Source of the DNA: Microbacterium murale
Lineage (GTDB): Bacteria; Actinomycetota; Actinomycetes; Actinomycetales; Microbacteriaceae
DNA length: 64,000 nucleotides
Direction of reading: 5' to 3'
Assembly: GCF_030815955.1 (NCBI RefSeq)
Contig: NZ_JAUSXK010000001.1
Coordinates: 3,410,001-3,474,000, forward strand
Position 1 is the stretch's first letter, and each line of letters opens with the position of its first letter. The translations under genes were made by a program, and so were the position numbers. Shown here piece by piece: positions 1 through 7,602 of the stretch. Under the pieces are notes generated by a model. It saw only the letters and a list, made by a program, of their open reading frames with translations, did no database searches and was not told the DNA's origin.

Positions 1-32
1 GAGCACGCCTGCCCGATCTGAAGGGATGAAGC

Positions 33-38
33 TACCGT
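33..38 (+). promoter_or_regulatory. -10 hexamer of guaB1, leaderless type
   Basis: TACCGT ends 6 nt before the ATG at 45. A start site 7 nt past the hexamer would put the ATG at the very 5' end of the mRNA. No convincing -35 is visible in the 32 bases present upstream. Confidence 0.55.
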
Positions 39-44
39 GGGGGT

Positions 45-1505
45 ATGAAGTTCGTCAGCGCGCAACCTGCCGTAGATCTCACCTATTCGGACGTCTTCCT
101 GGTGCCGCGGCGTTCTGACATCACCAGTCGGCTCGAGGTCGATCTCTCGCCTGGAGACGGCACCCCCGCGACCATCCCGCTCGTCGCCTCGAACATGAAC
201 TCGGTCACGGGCCCCCGGCTCGCCGCAGTGCTCGCTCGGCGCGGCGGATTGGGAGTCCTTCCGCAGGACATGCCGCTGCAGGATCTGGATGCCGCGATCC
301 GTGAGGTGAAGCGGCAACCGGTGGAATGGGACACGCCGCTGGTGCTTCCGCCGTCGGCCTCCGTCGCCGAGGCGCTCTGCCTCTTGCCCGCTACTGCCGG
401 TCACGGCATCGTGGTCGCCGAAGGCATCGCAGGGACGGTGGTCGAGGCATCCGCTGTCCAGGGCATCCTGCCTGCCACCAGACTCGCCACCGCGTTGCCG
501 GATGCGCAGCTGGGTGATCTGGTGCACGCCGGCACTCCCGCGCTGGACGCGGAGGACGTCACGACTCCGCGTGCGGCGTTCGACGTCATCACCGAGACGG
601 GTGCCGAGCTCGTCACGGTTCTGCGTCACGGCCATCTGATCGGAACGCTGAGCGCACGCAGCGCGCTGCGCTCGACCCTTTACACGCCCGCGGTGGACGC
701 GGATGGACGTCTGGCGGTCGGCGCCGCTGTCGGCATCAACGGTGACGTCGCGGCCAAAGCCAAGGCACTAGCCGCCGCCGGCGTCGACGTGCTCGTCATC
801 GACACCGCGCACGGCCACCAGGAGGGCATGCTGCGCGCGCTCTCGAAAGTCGCGGCGCTGAACCTCGGCATCCCGCTCGTCGCAGGCAACATCGTCACGG
901 CTGACGGCGCGAACGACCTGGTGGATGCCGGCGCCTCGATCCTCAAGGTCGGTGTCGGACCTGGCGCCATGTGCACCACGCGAATGATGACGGCTGTCGG
1001 GCGCCCGCAGTTCTCCGCCGTACTGGAGACGGCGCAGGCCGCCCACGAACTGGGTGCGCACGTGTGGGCGGATGGGGGAGTGCGCTACCCGCGGGACGTC
1101 GCGCTCGCTCTCGCCGCCGGTGCGGCATCCGTCATGATCGGCTCCTGGTTCGCCGGCACGATCGAAGCCCCCGGCCAGCTGCAGACGGATGCGGATGGCC
1201 GCCTCTACAAGGAGTCCTGGGGCATGGCGTCGACGAAGGCAGTGCAGGCGCGCTTCGGGCGACTGGATGCGTACGAGCGGGCACGCAAGGAGCTCTTCGC
1301 CGAGGGCATCTCGTCGTCGAGGATCTATCTCGATCCGCTGCGACCGGGCGTGGAGGACCTGCTCGACATGATCACCTCCGGTGTGCGCTCGTCGTTCACC
1401 TATGCGGGCGCGGCTTCAGTACCGGAGTTCCACGACCGTGCTCTGGTCGGTCGGCAGTCCGCCGCCGGATATGAAGAGGGCAAGGCATTGCCCGTCAGCT
1501 GGTAG
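45..1505 (+). CDS. guaB1: GuaB1-family IMP dehydrogenase-related protein (probable GMP reductase)
   Basis: Cytosolic purine-salvage enzyme of the IMPDH/GMP reductase superfamily, 486 aa. The barrel starts with a DLTYSDVFLVPRR-type segment near residue 11. A CBS-pair insertion occupies about residues 95-210, and the catalytic loop GPGAMCTTR places the nucleophilic cysteine at about 310. The segment VDVLVIDTAHGH near residue 250 is the usual nucleotide-site strand. The actinobacterial GuaB1 branch is distinct from the housekeeping GuaB2; a characterised mycobacterial member is a CBS-regulated GMP reductase, so NADPH-dependent GMP to IMP conversion is the likely reaction (inference by family). 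The ATG at 45 is supported by the -10 six bases upstream. It stands alone before the CNNM operon. Confidence 0.9.
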   Translation: MKFVSAQPAVDLTYSDVFLVPRRSDITSRLEVDLSPGDGTPATIPLVASNMNSVTGPRLAAVLARRGGLGVLPQDMPLQDLDAAIREVKRQPVEWDTPLVLPPSASVAEALCLLPATAGHGIVVAEGIAGTVVEASAVQGILPATRLATALPDAQLGDLVHAGTPALDAEDVTTPRAAFDVITETGAELVTVLRHGHLIGTLSARSALRSTLYTPAVDADGRLAVGAAVGINGDVAAKAKALAAAGVDVLVIDTAHGHQEGMLRALSKVAALNLGIPLVAGNIVTADGANDLVDAGASILKVGVGPGAMCTTRMMTAVGRPQFSAVLETAQAAHELGAHVWADGGVRYPRDVALALAAGAASVMIGSWFAGTIEAPGQLQTDADGRLYKESWGMASTKAVQARFGRLDAYERARKELFAEGISSSRIYLDPLRPGVEDLLDMITSGVRSSFTYAGAASVPEFHDRALVGRQSAAGYEEGKALPVSW

Positions 1506-1565
1506 GGCCTGCACCCGCCGCGCACGCGGATGCTGTGAAAAGGCGAGAGCGCAGCTTTCACTCTG

Positions 1566-1571
1566 TAGAAT
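1566..1571 (+). promoter_or_regulatory. -10 hexamer of the CNNM leader/operon
   Basis: TAGAAT lies 9 nt before the leader ORF ATG at 1581 and 83 nt before the CNNM start. Transcription from here would give an mRNA that begins at or just before the leader ORF. I see no clear -35 hexamer. Confidence 0.5.
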
Positions 1572-1580
1572 CGATGCACC

Positions 1581-1655
1581 ATGGACGACCCTCCCAGTTG
1601 TAGTACATCGCCCCACTGCCCGCCCCGGCTCCTTGAGGAGGAGGGGAACGACTGA
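1581..1655 (+). CDS. 24-aa acidic/proline-rich leader peptide upstream of CNNM transporter genes
   Basis: Reading from the ATG at 1581 gives 24 codons and a TGA at 1653-1655 that shares its last base with the ATG of the CNNM gene (TGATG). The peptide starts MDDPP, has further prolines in its middle (SPHCPP) and ends in EEEGND. The EEEG codons are themselves the Shine-Dalgarno of the downstream gene. Acidic residues mixed with prolines at the N terminus are the hallmark of MgtL-type leader peptides, which destabilise translating ribosomes when Mg2+ is low (established for enterobacterial mgtL). Here the downstream genes are CorC/CNNM-type Mg2+ transporters. The Mg2+-sensing role is inference; the ORF, its composition and its overlap are seen directly. 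It is too short to rule out chance without comparative data. Confidence 0.55.
   Translation: MDDPPSCSTSPHCPPRLLEEEGND
1623..1646 (+). promoter_or_regulatory. RBS-sequestering hairpin in the CNNM leader
   Basis: CCCC-GG-CTCC-TTGA-GGAG-GA-GGGG folds as two 4-bp helices around a 2x2 internal loop with a TTGA tetraloop. The 3' arm is the GGAGGAGGGG Shine-Dalgarno of the gene starting at 1655. The hairpin lies inside the leader ORF, so a ribosome translating the leader would open it. Confidence 0.45.
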
Positions 1656-2974
1656 TGGATTACGTCATGTTGGGCGTGGGGCTCCTGCTCACGGTGGGAA
1701 CGGGCCTGTTCGTCGCCAGCGAGTTCGCACTCGTCAATCTGGACCGCGCTGAACTCGAGGCGCGACAGGAGCGCGGAGAGTCGCGGCTGTCGCTCACGAT
1801 CAGCGCACTCAAGCACACCTCCACCCATCTGTCCTCGGCGCAGCTCGGCATCACGCTGACCACGCTCCTGACCGGTTACACGATGGAGCCGGCGATCTCG
1901 AACCTGTTGAGCCCCGTGCTCACGGGATGGGGCATCGCGGAAGGTGCGGTGCGGCCGATCGCGACCGTCGTCGCCATGTTCATCGCGACTGTGCTGTCGA
2001 TGATCCTCGGCGAACTCGTGCCGAAGAACTTCGCCTTGGCGCTGCCGCGGGCGACAGCCAAGCTCGTCATCCCGTTCCAGGTGGCGTTCACCACCGTCTT
2101 CAAACCCGCCATCGTGGTGCTCAACGGCAGCGCCAACGGCATCCTGCGCTCGGTGGGAATCGAGCCCAAGGAAGAACTCTCCGGTGCACGCACGGCCGAA
2201 GAGCTCTCCTCACTCGTGCGTCGCTCTGCCAGCGCTGGTGTTCTCGAAGCAGATACGGCCACGCTGCTCGACCGCAGCCTCACGTTCGCCAGGCTCTCGG
2301 CCGACGACGTCATGACGCCGCGCCCCAGCATGCACGCCATCTCTGCCGGCGACTCCGCCGAAGACGTCATTCAGCTCGCGCGCCGCACCGGGCACAGCCG
2401 CTTCCCGGTCTACGACGACGACCTCGATGACATCACCGGAGTGGTGCATCTGAAGGCCGCCGTCTCCGTGCCCCGCGAGCGACGAGCCGAGGTTCCGGTC
2501 GGCGCGCTGGCGACAGAGCCGCTGCGAGTGCCCGAGACGGTGCACCTCGATGTGCTGATCTCGGAGCTTCGGGCCAAGGGCTACCAGCTCGCGATCGTCG
2601 TCGACGAGTACGGCGGCACCGCCGGCATCGTCACGCTCGAAGACCTCGTCGAGGAGATCGTCGGCGAAGTGTCGGATGAGCACGACCGCAGTCGCGCCGG
2701 CGTCGTGCGCGGCCGCGACTCCATCACCTTCCCTGGCGAGCTGCGTCCGGATGAACTCCGCAGCCGCACCGGTGTCCTCGTGCCGGAGGGCGACGTGTAC
2801 GACACGGTGGGCGGTTACATCATGAGCGTGCTCGAGCGCGTGCCGACGAACGGTGACGAAGTCACTCTCGACTCCGGCGTACTGCAGGTCGTCCGCATGG
2901 ATGGCCGCCGTGTCGATCGCATCCGGTACACGCCAGTACCGGTGGACGCTGCGAGCGCGGAGGTGAAGCGATGA
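1655..2974 (+). CDS. CNNM/CorC family membrane transporter with CBS pair (hemolysin-C-like)
   Basis: Inner-membrane protein of 439 aa in the CNNM/CorB family, members of which export Mg2+ (or Co2+). Residues about 1-200 form the CNNM transmembrane domain: a first helix at 4-24 followed by [14 protein letters not shown], then hydrophobic helices around 65-85 and 95-125 with the [12 protein letters not shown] motif. A CBS pair follows at about 215-335 (MTPR at its start, [21 protein letters not shown] at its end). A CorC_HlyC domain occupies about 350-425. A strong GGAGGAGGGG Shine-Dalgarno precedes the ATG. It overlaps the next gene by 4 nt, so the two are translationally coupled. Older annotations say hemolysin; nothing in the sequence indicates haemolysis. 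Confidence 0.92.
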   Translation: MDYVMLGVGLLLTVGTGLFVASEFALVNLDRAELEARQERGESRLSLTISALKHTSTHLSSAQLGITLTTLLTGYTMEPAISNLLSPVLTGWGIAEGAVRPIATVVAMFIATVLSMILGELVPKNFALALPRATAKLVIPFQVAFTTVFKPAIVVLNGSANGILRSVGIEPKEELSGARTAEELSSLVRRSASAGVLEADTATLLDRSLTFARLSADDVMTPRPSMHAISAGDSAEDVIQLARRTGHSRFPVYDDDLDDITGVVHLKAAVSVPRERRAEVPVGALATEPLRVPETVHLDVLISELRAKGYQLAIVVDEYGGTAGIVTLEDLVEEIVGEVSDEHDRSRAGVVRGRDSITFPGELRPDELRSRTGVLVPEGDVYDTVGGYIMSVLERVPTNGDEVTLDSGVLQVVRMDGRRVDRIRYTPVPVDAASAEVKR

Positions 2975-4032
2975 ACGACTGGATGGGAATCGTCTGGCTC
3001 GTGATCCTGCTCATCGCGAACGCCTTCTTCGTCGGCGCTGAGTTCGCGGTGATCTCGGCCCGACGCTCGCAGATCGAGCCGCGCGCGGAGCAGGGCTCCC
3101 GATCGGCGAAGACCGCGCTGTTCGCGATGGAGCACGCGACGCTGATGCTCGCGACCTCGCAACTCGGGATCACGATCTGCTCGCTGCTGATCCTGAACGT
3201 CTCAGAACCCGCGATCCACCACCTTCTCGGCATCCCGATGCACGCACTCGGGTGGGCGGACGCTGTGGTCGACGTCACCGGATTCGTCATCGCCCTGCTG
3301 CTGGTGTCGTACCTGCACGTGGTGTTCGGCGAGATGGTTCCGAAGAACCTCGCCTTCTCGGTTCCGGATCGCGCTGTGCTGATTCTCGCGCCGCCGTTGG
3401 TGTGGATCTCGAAGGTCTTCCACCCCGTCATCTGGGTACTCAATGCCGCAGCCAACGGCGTGCTCCGACTGTTCCGCGTCGAGCCCAAGAACGAGGCGGC
3501 ATCGACCTTCACGATCGACGAGGTCGCCACGATCGTCAATCAGTCGCGTCGTGAAGGAGTGCTGTCAGACGCGTCGGGCACGGTGTCGAAGGCAGTCGAG
3601 TTCACCGACAAGAAGGCACGCGATGTCGCCGTGGCGCTGAGCGACCTGGTGACGCTGCCGGAGACGTCCACACCGGACGACATCGAACGGGCGGTCGCGC
3701 GCTACGGCTTCTCCCGATACGTGATCGTGGATCAGGAACGCGCGCCGCTCGGCTACGTGCATCTGAAAGACATCCTCCGGGCCTCGGAGGGCGCGGATGC
3801 CGCGACGACGACAGCCAAGCCGATCCCCTCGAAGCGCATCCACCACATGGTTCCTGTGCAGGAGGACACCGACCTCGAGGACGCCCTCGCGGTCATGCGT
3901 CGCGCCGGTCGCCATCTCGCCAAGGTGCGCAACGCCGACGGCGACACCACCGCAGTGCTGTTCCTCGAGGACATCTTGGAGGAGCTCGTCGGCGAGGTGC
4001 AGGACGCCACCCGACGGGTGCACGGCAGGTAG
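2971..4032 (+). CDS. second CNNM family transporter, lacking the CorC_HlyC domain
   Basis: A 353-aa paralogue of the preceding gene, starting at an ATG within the upstream stop (ATGA). The N-terminal CNNM domain (GAEFAVISARRSQIE near residue 24, FGEMVPKNLAF near 115) and a CBS pair (about 205-345, ending in FLEDILEELVGEVQD) are present. The protein stops right after the CBS pair, so the C-terminal CorC_HlyC domain of its partner is missing. Two unequal CNNM genes in tandem are common in Actinobacteria and may form a heterodimer, since CNNM proteins work as dimers (inference). Same operon and likely the same leader control as gene 1655-2974. Confidence 0.9.
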   Translation: MNDWMGIVWLVILLIANAFFVGAEFAVISARRSQIEPRAEQGSRSAKTALFAMEHATLMLATSQLGITICSLLILNVSEPAIHHLLGIPMHALGWADAVVDVTGFVIALLLVSYLHVVFGEMVPKNLAFSVPDRAVLILAPPLVWISKVFHPVIWVLNAAANGVLRLFRVEPKNEAASTFTIDEVATIVNQSRREGVLSDASGTVSKAVEFTDKKARDVAVALSDLVTLPETSTPDDIERAVARYGFSRYVIVDQERAPLGYVHLKDILRASEGADAATTTAKPIPSKRIHHMVPVQEDTDLEDALAVMRRAGRHLAKVRNADGDTTAVLFLEDILEELVGEVQDATRRVHGR

Positions 4033-4049
4033 CAGCGGGCCGTCGCGGT

Positions 4050-5117
4050 TCAGCGCCAGCGGGCGCGCAAGTACTGCGGCGGCCACGCGACCGTGTCATC
4101 GAGCTCATGCGCGGCACGCAGACCGAAATGCGGATCGCGCAGCCACTCCCGCCCGGCGAAGATCGCATCGGCCGCCCCGTCAGCGAGCACCTGTTCCGCC
4201 TGCTCTGCGGCGGTGATGAGCCCGACGGCCGTGACCGGGACCCGGCCGCCCCGGCGGACGGTCGCGGCCAGGGGCACCTGGTAGCCCGGATGAACGTCGA
4301 TCCGCTGATGCGCGACGAGCCCGCCACTGGAGACATCGATGAGGTCGGCGCCGCGTTCGACGGCCCATTGACCGACGAGCGACGCCTCATCGGAGGTGAA
4401 CCCGCCGTCGGCGTGATCCGTGGCAGAGATGCGCACGAACAGCGGCACCCCGTCACCTGCGACCTCACGTACGGCATCGACGATGCGCAGCAGCAGTCGT
4501 GCACGATTCTCGAGGGATCCGCCGTATTCGTCGGTGCGCACGTTCGACAGCGGTGAGAGGAACTGGTGCAGCAGATATCCGTGGGCGCCGTGCACTTCGA
4601 GCACGTCGAATCCGGCGTCCAGGGCGCGGTGCGCCGCGGCGCGGAACCCCTCGACGACACTGTCGATCCCGGAAGCGTCCAACGCGACGGGCTCGTCGAA
4701 GCCCTCGAATGCGATCGCCGACGGTGCCGTCGTCGTCCAGCCGCCATCCTCGGCCGCGACGGAGCCGCGCCGTTCTGCCCACGGCCACCAGGTCGAGGCT
4801 TTGCGACCTGCGTGTGCGAGCTGGATGCCGGCGAGCGCGCATCGGTCGTGGATCGCCTGCACGATCGGCGTCCACGCAACGCGCTGCTCATCGTTCCAGA
4901 TGCCGGCATCACGCGGTGAGATGCGCCCCTCGGGGACGACCCCGGTCGCTTCGGCGACGACGAGTCCGGCACCGCCGGAAGCGAACTGCGTCAGATGCGT
5001 GTGGTGCCATTCCTGCACGACCCCGTCCACAGCCGAGTACATGCACATCGGCGAGACCCAGAGGCGATTCGGGAAGGTGACGGATCTGATGCCGAGCGGG
5101 GAGAAGAGAAGACTCAC
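4050..5117 (-). CDS. NADH:flavin oxidoreductase / Old Yellow Enzyme (YqjM/NamA-like)
   Basis: FMN-dependent ene-reductase of 355 aa with a TIM-barrel fold. Family landmarks are the N terminus SPLGIRSVTFPNRLWVSPM, the FMN-site CMYS (thiol-dependent YqjM class), the substrate-binding HAGRKAS around residue 100, and the barrel segment EVHGAHGYLLHQFLSPL. The substrate is unknown; relatives reduce activated C=C bonds and nitro groups using NADPH. The GTG start at 5117 is chosen because a TACGGT hexamer ends 6 nt before it and because residues upstream in the same frame are antisense to nnrD and match nothing. Divergent from nnrD, with the two -10 boxes under 30 bp apart. Confidence 0.9.
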   Translation of the reverse strand: MSLLFSPLGIRSVTFPNRLWVSPMCMYSAVDGVVQEWHHTHLTQFASGGAGLVVAEATGVVPEGRISPRDAGIWNDEQRVAWTPIVQAIHDRCALAGIQLAHAGRKASTWWPWAERRGSVAAEDGGWTTTAPSAIAFEGFDEPVALDASGIDSVVEGFRAAAHRALDAGFDVLEVHGAHGYLLHQFLSPLSNVRTDEYGGSLENRARLLLRIVDAVREVAGDGVPLFVRISATDHADGGFTSDEASLVGQWAVERGADLIDVSSGGLVAHQRIDVHPGYQVPLAATVRRGGRVPVTAVGLITAAEQAEQVLADGAADAIFAGREWLRDPHFGLRAAHELDDTVAWPPQYLRARWR

Positions 5118-5123
5118 CCTACG

Positions 5124-5129
5124 ACCGTA
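5124..5129 (-). promoter_or_regulatory. -10 hexamer of the Old Yellow Enzyme gene, leaderless type
   Basis: On the minus strand TACGGT is followed by 6 nt and then the GTG start at 5117. It supports that start over the much longer open frame. Confidence 0.55.
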
Positions 5130-5156
5130 GTCCCGCGGGACAGCCGCTCGGCGCGC

Positions 5157-5162
5157 TAGCGT
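5157..5162 (+). promoter_or_regulatory. -10 hexamer of nnrD, leaderless type
   Basis: TAGCGT ends 6 nt before the ATG at 5169. It is divergent from the Old Yellow Enzyme -10. Confidence 0.55.
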
Positions 5163-5168
5163 GGACGC

Positions 5169-6005
5169 ATGGTCGACGTCCGCGAATGGTCCCGCGCCGA
5201 CACCGCGCGCCTGTTGCGCGTTCCGGGCCCCGACGACGACAAGTACTCGCGTGGTGTCGTCGCCCTGCGCACCGGTTCCAACGCGTATCCCGGTGCAGCG
5301 GTGCTCGGCGTCGAAGCAGCCTGGCGCGCCGGTGCGGGGTACGTTCGCTTCGTCGGCGAGGGACGCGCAGCGGATGCCGTCATCGCCCGCCGCCCGGAGA
5401 CCGTCGCCGCACCGGACATCGGACGCACGCGTGTGGGCGCCTGGGTGATCGGCTCGGGCACGGATTCTGCGGCGCGCGCTCCTGAGGAGACTGCCGCACT
5501 TCGCGGGATCCTCGCCGGTTCCGTGCCGGTCGTCGTCGACGCCGGGGCACTGTATCTCGCACCGGATGCTGCGGCGCCGCTTGTGGCCACTCCGCATGCG
5601 GGCGAGTTCGCGCGGCTGCGTGAGCTGCTGAGACTGCCTGCAGACGGCGCGGGTGATCACGTCGTCGACGTCGCCGAGACCGCGCACGCGCTGGGATGCA
5701 CGGTGCTCTTGAAGGGCGCGAGGACACTGGTCGCCGCGCCGGAGGCCACCGTGATCTCGGTCTCGTCCGCCCCGGGTTGGCTGGCGACGGCCGGTGCGGG
5801 CGACGTTCTCGCCGGTGTGCTCGGCGCTCTCCTCGCGGCGAACCCGGACACGCCGGCGGCCGAAGTCGCTGCGGCCGGCGCATGGCTGCACGGACATGCC
5901 GCGACGCTCGCCTCCAGGTCGGGTGCCGGCGCCTCCGGCCGCCCGATCGTCGCGCTCGATGTCGCCGCGGCGTTGCCTGCGGCCGTCGAAGACCTGCTCT
6001 CGTGA
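5169..6005 (+). CDS. nnrD: ADP-dependent NAD(P)H-hydrate dehydratase
   Basis: Cytosolic metabolite-repair enzyme that dehydrates the S form of damaged NAD(P)H hydrate back to NAD(P)H, using ADP. The 278-aa ribokinase-like protein has KYSRGVVALRTGSNAYPGAA near residue 25 (nucleotide-site region), GSGTDS near 95 and, near the C terminus, WLATAGAGDVLAGVLGALLA, which carries the phosphate-binding GAGDVL motif and catalytic Asp. It covers only the dehydratase half; the epimerase (NnrE) domain found fused in many bacteria is absent. Its stop overlaps the GTG of the following membrane protein gene by 4 nt. Confidence 0.93.
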   Translation: MVDVREWSRADTARLLRVPGPDDDKYSRGVVALRTGSNAYPGAAVLGVEAAWRAGAGYVRFVGEGRAADAVIARRPETVAAPDIGRTRVGAWVIGSGTDSAARAPEETAALRGILAGSVPVVVDAGALYLAPDAAAPLVATPHAGEFARLRELLRLPADGAGDHVVDVAETAHALGCTVLLKGARTLVAAPEATVISVSSAPGWLATAGAGDVLAGVLGALLAANPDTPAAEVAAAGAWLHGHAATLASRSGAGASGRPIVALDVAAALPAAVEDLLS

Positions 6006-7225
6006 CACCTCGTACGGCGGTACTGTGGACCGCTTTCCTCGCGGCGCACGTGCTGGTCGCCTGGCAAGGGTGGATATATCCGAGTCAGCCGATGGGCGAC
6101 GTCGTGCTCGTGTACGAACCCTGGTCTGCCGCCGTCGTGAGCGGCGGGTCCATAGTCGGGATCACAGAGTCCTGGGTCTACCCGCAGCTGGCGCTGCTGC
6201 CCATGCTTCTCGCGAAGCTGCTGGCCTGGCCCTTGGTCGGGTTCGTCGGCGTATCGGGTGCATATCTGATCGGATGGGCGGTGCTGGTGACGGCCGTGGA
6301 TGCTGTCGCCTTCGGCGTGCTCGTCGGACGACGCGGCACAGCCTCGCGGCGATCGGCCGGGTGGTTCTGGGTCGGGGCGCTGCTGCTGCTCGGACCGATC
6401 GCTGTCTATCGCATCGACGCCGTCACGGTCCCGCTTGGCGTGATCGGTGGGCTCTGGCTGATCAAGCGCCCTGTCGTCGCGACTGCGTTGCTCACGGTCG
6501 CGGCCTGGATCAAGATCTGGCCGGGAGCACTCGTACTCGCTGCGGTCGTTGCGGCGAAGAGCCGCGTCAGGGTGCTGATCGCGGCTGCCGGCGCGTGCGC
6601 TGCCATCGTGGTCGTGCTGTTTCTCATCGGTGCCGACCGCCATCTCTTCGGGTTCCTCACGGAGCAGACGGGGAGGGGAGTGCAGGTCGAAGCAGTCGCT
6701 GCGACGCCGTTCCTCTGGCTGGCGCATTCGGGCGCGGCATCCATCGACTACAGCTTCGAGATCCTCACTTTCCAGATCGACGCACCCGGCGTGGATGTGC
6801 TGGCTGCGCTTCTGACACCGATCATGGTGCTCGCGGTCGCGGCGGTGCTGGCGACCGGGATCGTCAAAGCGGCGCGCGGCGCATCCTTTCCGCGGCTCTT
6901 CCCGCCGCTGGCGCTCGCGCTCGTCGTCACACTCATCGTGACGAACAAGGTCGGTTCGCCGCAGTTCCAGACCTGGCTGATCGCCCCTGTGATCCTGTGG
7001 ATCATCTTCGACCGCACACGGTCCGGAGTGCCGACCGGCATCGCTCTTGTGCTCTGCGCGCTGACGTGCCTGATCTACCCATTGACCTACGACGCGCTGC
7101 TGCGCGCAGAGCTTATGCCCGTGATGCTGCTGTCCGCTCGCAATCTGCTGCTTATCGCGCTGCTCGTCATCGGCGTGCGTGCCATGGTGCGGGTGCCGGC
7201 GACACGCGCCTCTCATCGAACCTGA
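6002..7225 (+). CDS. polytopic glycosyltransferase, GT87/DUF2029-like
   Basis: Integral membrane protein of 407 aa with about ten hydrophobic helices. Family-like features are an acidic residue pair in the first external loop (YPSQPMGDVVLVYEPW, about 27-43), AAWIKIWPGALVLA near residue 165, the QTGRGVQVE segment near 220 and NKVGSPQFQTW near 315. These match polyprenyl-phosphate-dependent mannosyltransferases of the GT87 (DUF2029) family, which elongate cell-envelope mannan in Actinobacteria. The exact acceptor cannot be told. The GTG start at 6002 overlaps the nnrD stop (GTGA). The functional link to nnrD is unclear beyond co-translation. Confidence 0.75.
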   Translation: MTPRTAVLWTAFLAAHVLVAWQGWIYPSQPMGDVVLVYEPWSAAVVSGGSIVGITESWVYPQLALLPMLLAKLLAWPLVGFVGVSGAYLIGWAVLVTAVDAVAFGVLVGRRGTASRRSAGWFWVGALLLLGPIAVYRIDAVTVPLGVIGGLWLIKRPVVATALLTVAAWIKIWPGALVLAAVVAAKSRVRVLIAAAGACAAIVVVLFLIGADRHLFGFLTEQTGRGVQVEAVAATPFLWLAHSGAASIDYSFEILTFQIDAPGVDVLAALLTPIMVLAVAAVLATGIVKAARGASFPRLFPPLALALVVTLIVTNKVGSPQFQTWLIAPVILWIIFDRTRSGVPTGIALVLCALTCLIYPLTYDALLRAELMPVMLLSARNLLLIALLVIGVRAMVRVPATRASHRT

Positions 7226-7275
7226 ACAACACGACTGACCTGAACCGCCCGGACCACTCAACGAGAGGAACTCTC

Positions 7276-7593
7276 ATGCTCATCGCCTTCTCCGTCGCTC
7301 CCGGCGGCTCCGGAAACACCGACGGATCCGTGCACGACGCGGTCGCCGCAGCTGTCAAGGTGGTCCGCGAGTCCGGACTTCCGCACCGCACCACCAGCAT
7401 GTTCACCGAGATCGAGGGGCCGGACTGGGACACCGTCATGGATGTCGTCAAGCGAGCGACCGAGGCCGTGATGCCGTTCGGCTCCCGCGTCTCGCTGGTG
7501 CTGAAGGCCGACATCCGACCCGGGTACAGCGGAGAGCTCGACGCGAAGATCGACCGGCTCGAGGCGGCGATCGAGGAGTCCGCTGACCAGTAG
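7276..7593 (+). CDS. thiamine-binding protein, MTH1187/YkoF family
   Basis: Small cytosolic protein of 105 aa with the ferredoxin-like fold of the MTH1187 (PF01910) family, which binds thiamine or its pyrimidine precursor. Visible landmarks are LIAFSVAPGG at the N terminus, VHDAVAAAVKVVRESGLPH, TSMFTEIEGPDWDTVMDVVKRA and a C-terminal RVSLVLKADIRPGY strand. A GAGAGGA ribosome-binding site sits 5 nt before the ATG at 7276. The much longer open frame upstream is antisense-like noise inside the previous gene. No thi genes are nearby, so its physiological role is not shown by context. Confidence 0.85.
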   Translation: MLIAFSVAPGGSGNTDGSVHDAVAAAVKVVRESGLPHRTTSMFTEIEGPDWDTVMDVVKRATEAVMPFGSRVSLVLKADIRPGYSGELDAKIDRLEAAIEESADQ

Positions 7594-7596
7594 CAT
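7591..7596 (+). promoter_or_regulatory. -10 hexamer of the MFS gene, overlapping the upstream stop codon
   Basis: TAGCAT ends 6 nt before the GTG at 7603. Its first three bases are the stop codon of the thiamine-binding protein gene. Confidence 0.5.
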
Positions 7597-7602
7597 GGAC
7601 AG

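Noticed and set aside
1506..1654. M-box or yybP-ykoY riboswitch before the CNNM operon
   Set aside because: The leader is too short from its probable start and lacks the conserved cores of either class; a leader peptide explains it better.
5118..6008. Extension of the Old Yellow Enzyme frame to 652 aa
   Set aside because: The extra 297 residues are antisense to nnrD, carry no family motif, and a -10 sits 6 nt before the internal GTG.
5794..7275. A 494-codon frame preceding the thiamine-binding protein
   Set aside because: It overlaps nnrD and the glycosyltransferase in another frame and is Arg-rich; the family start is at 7276.
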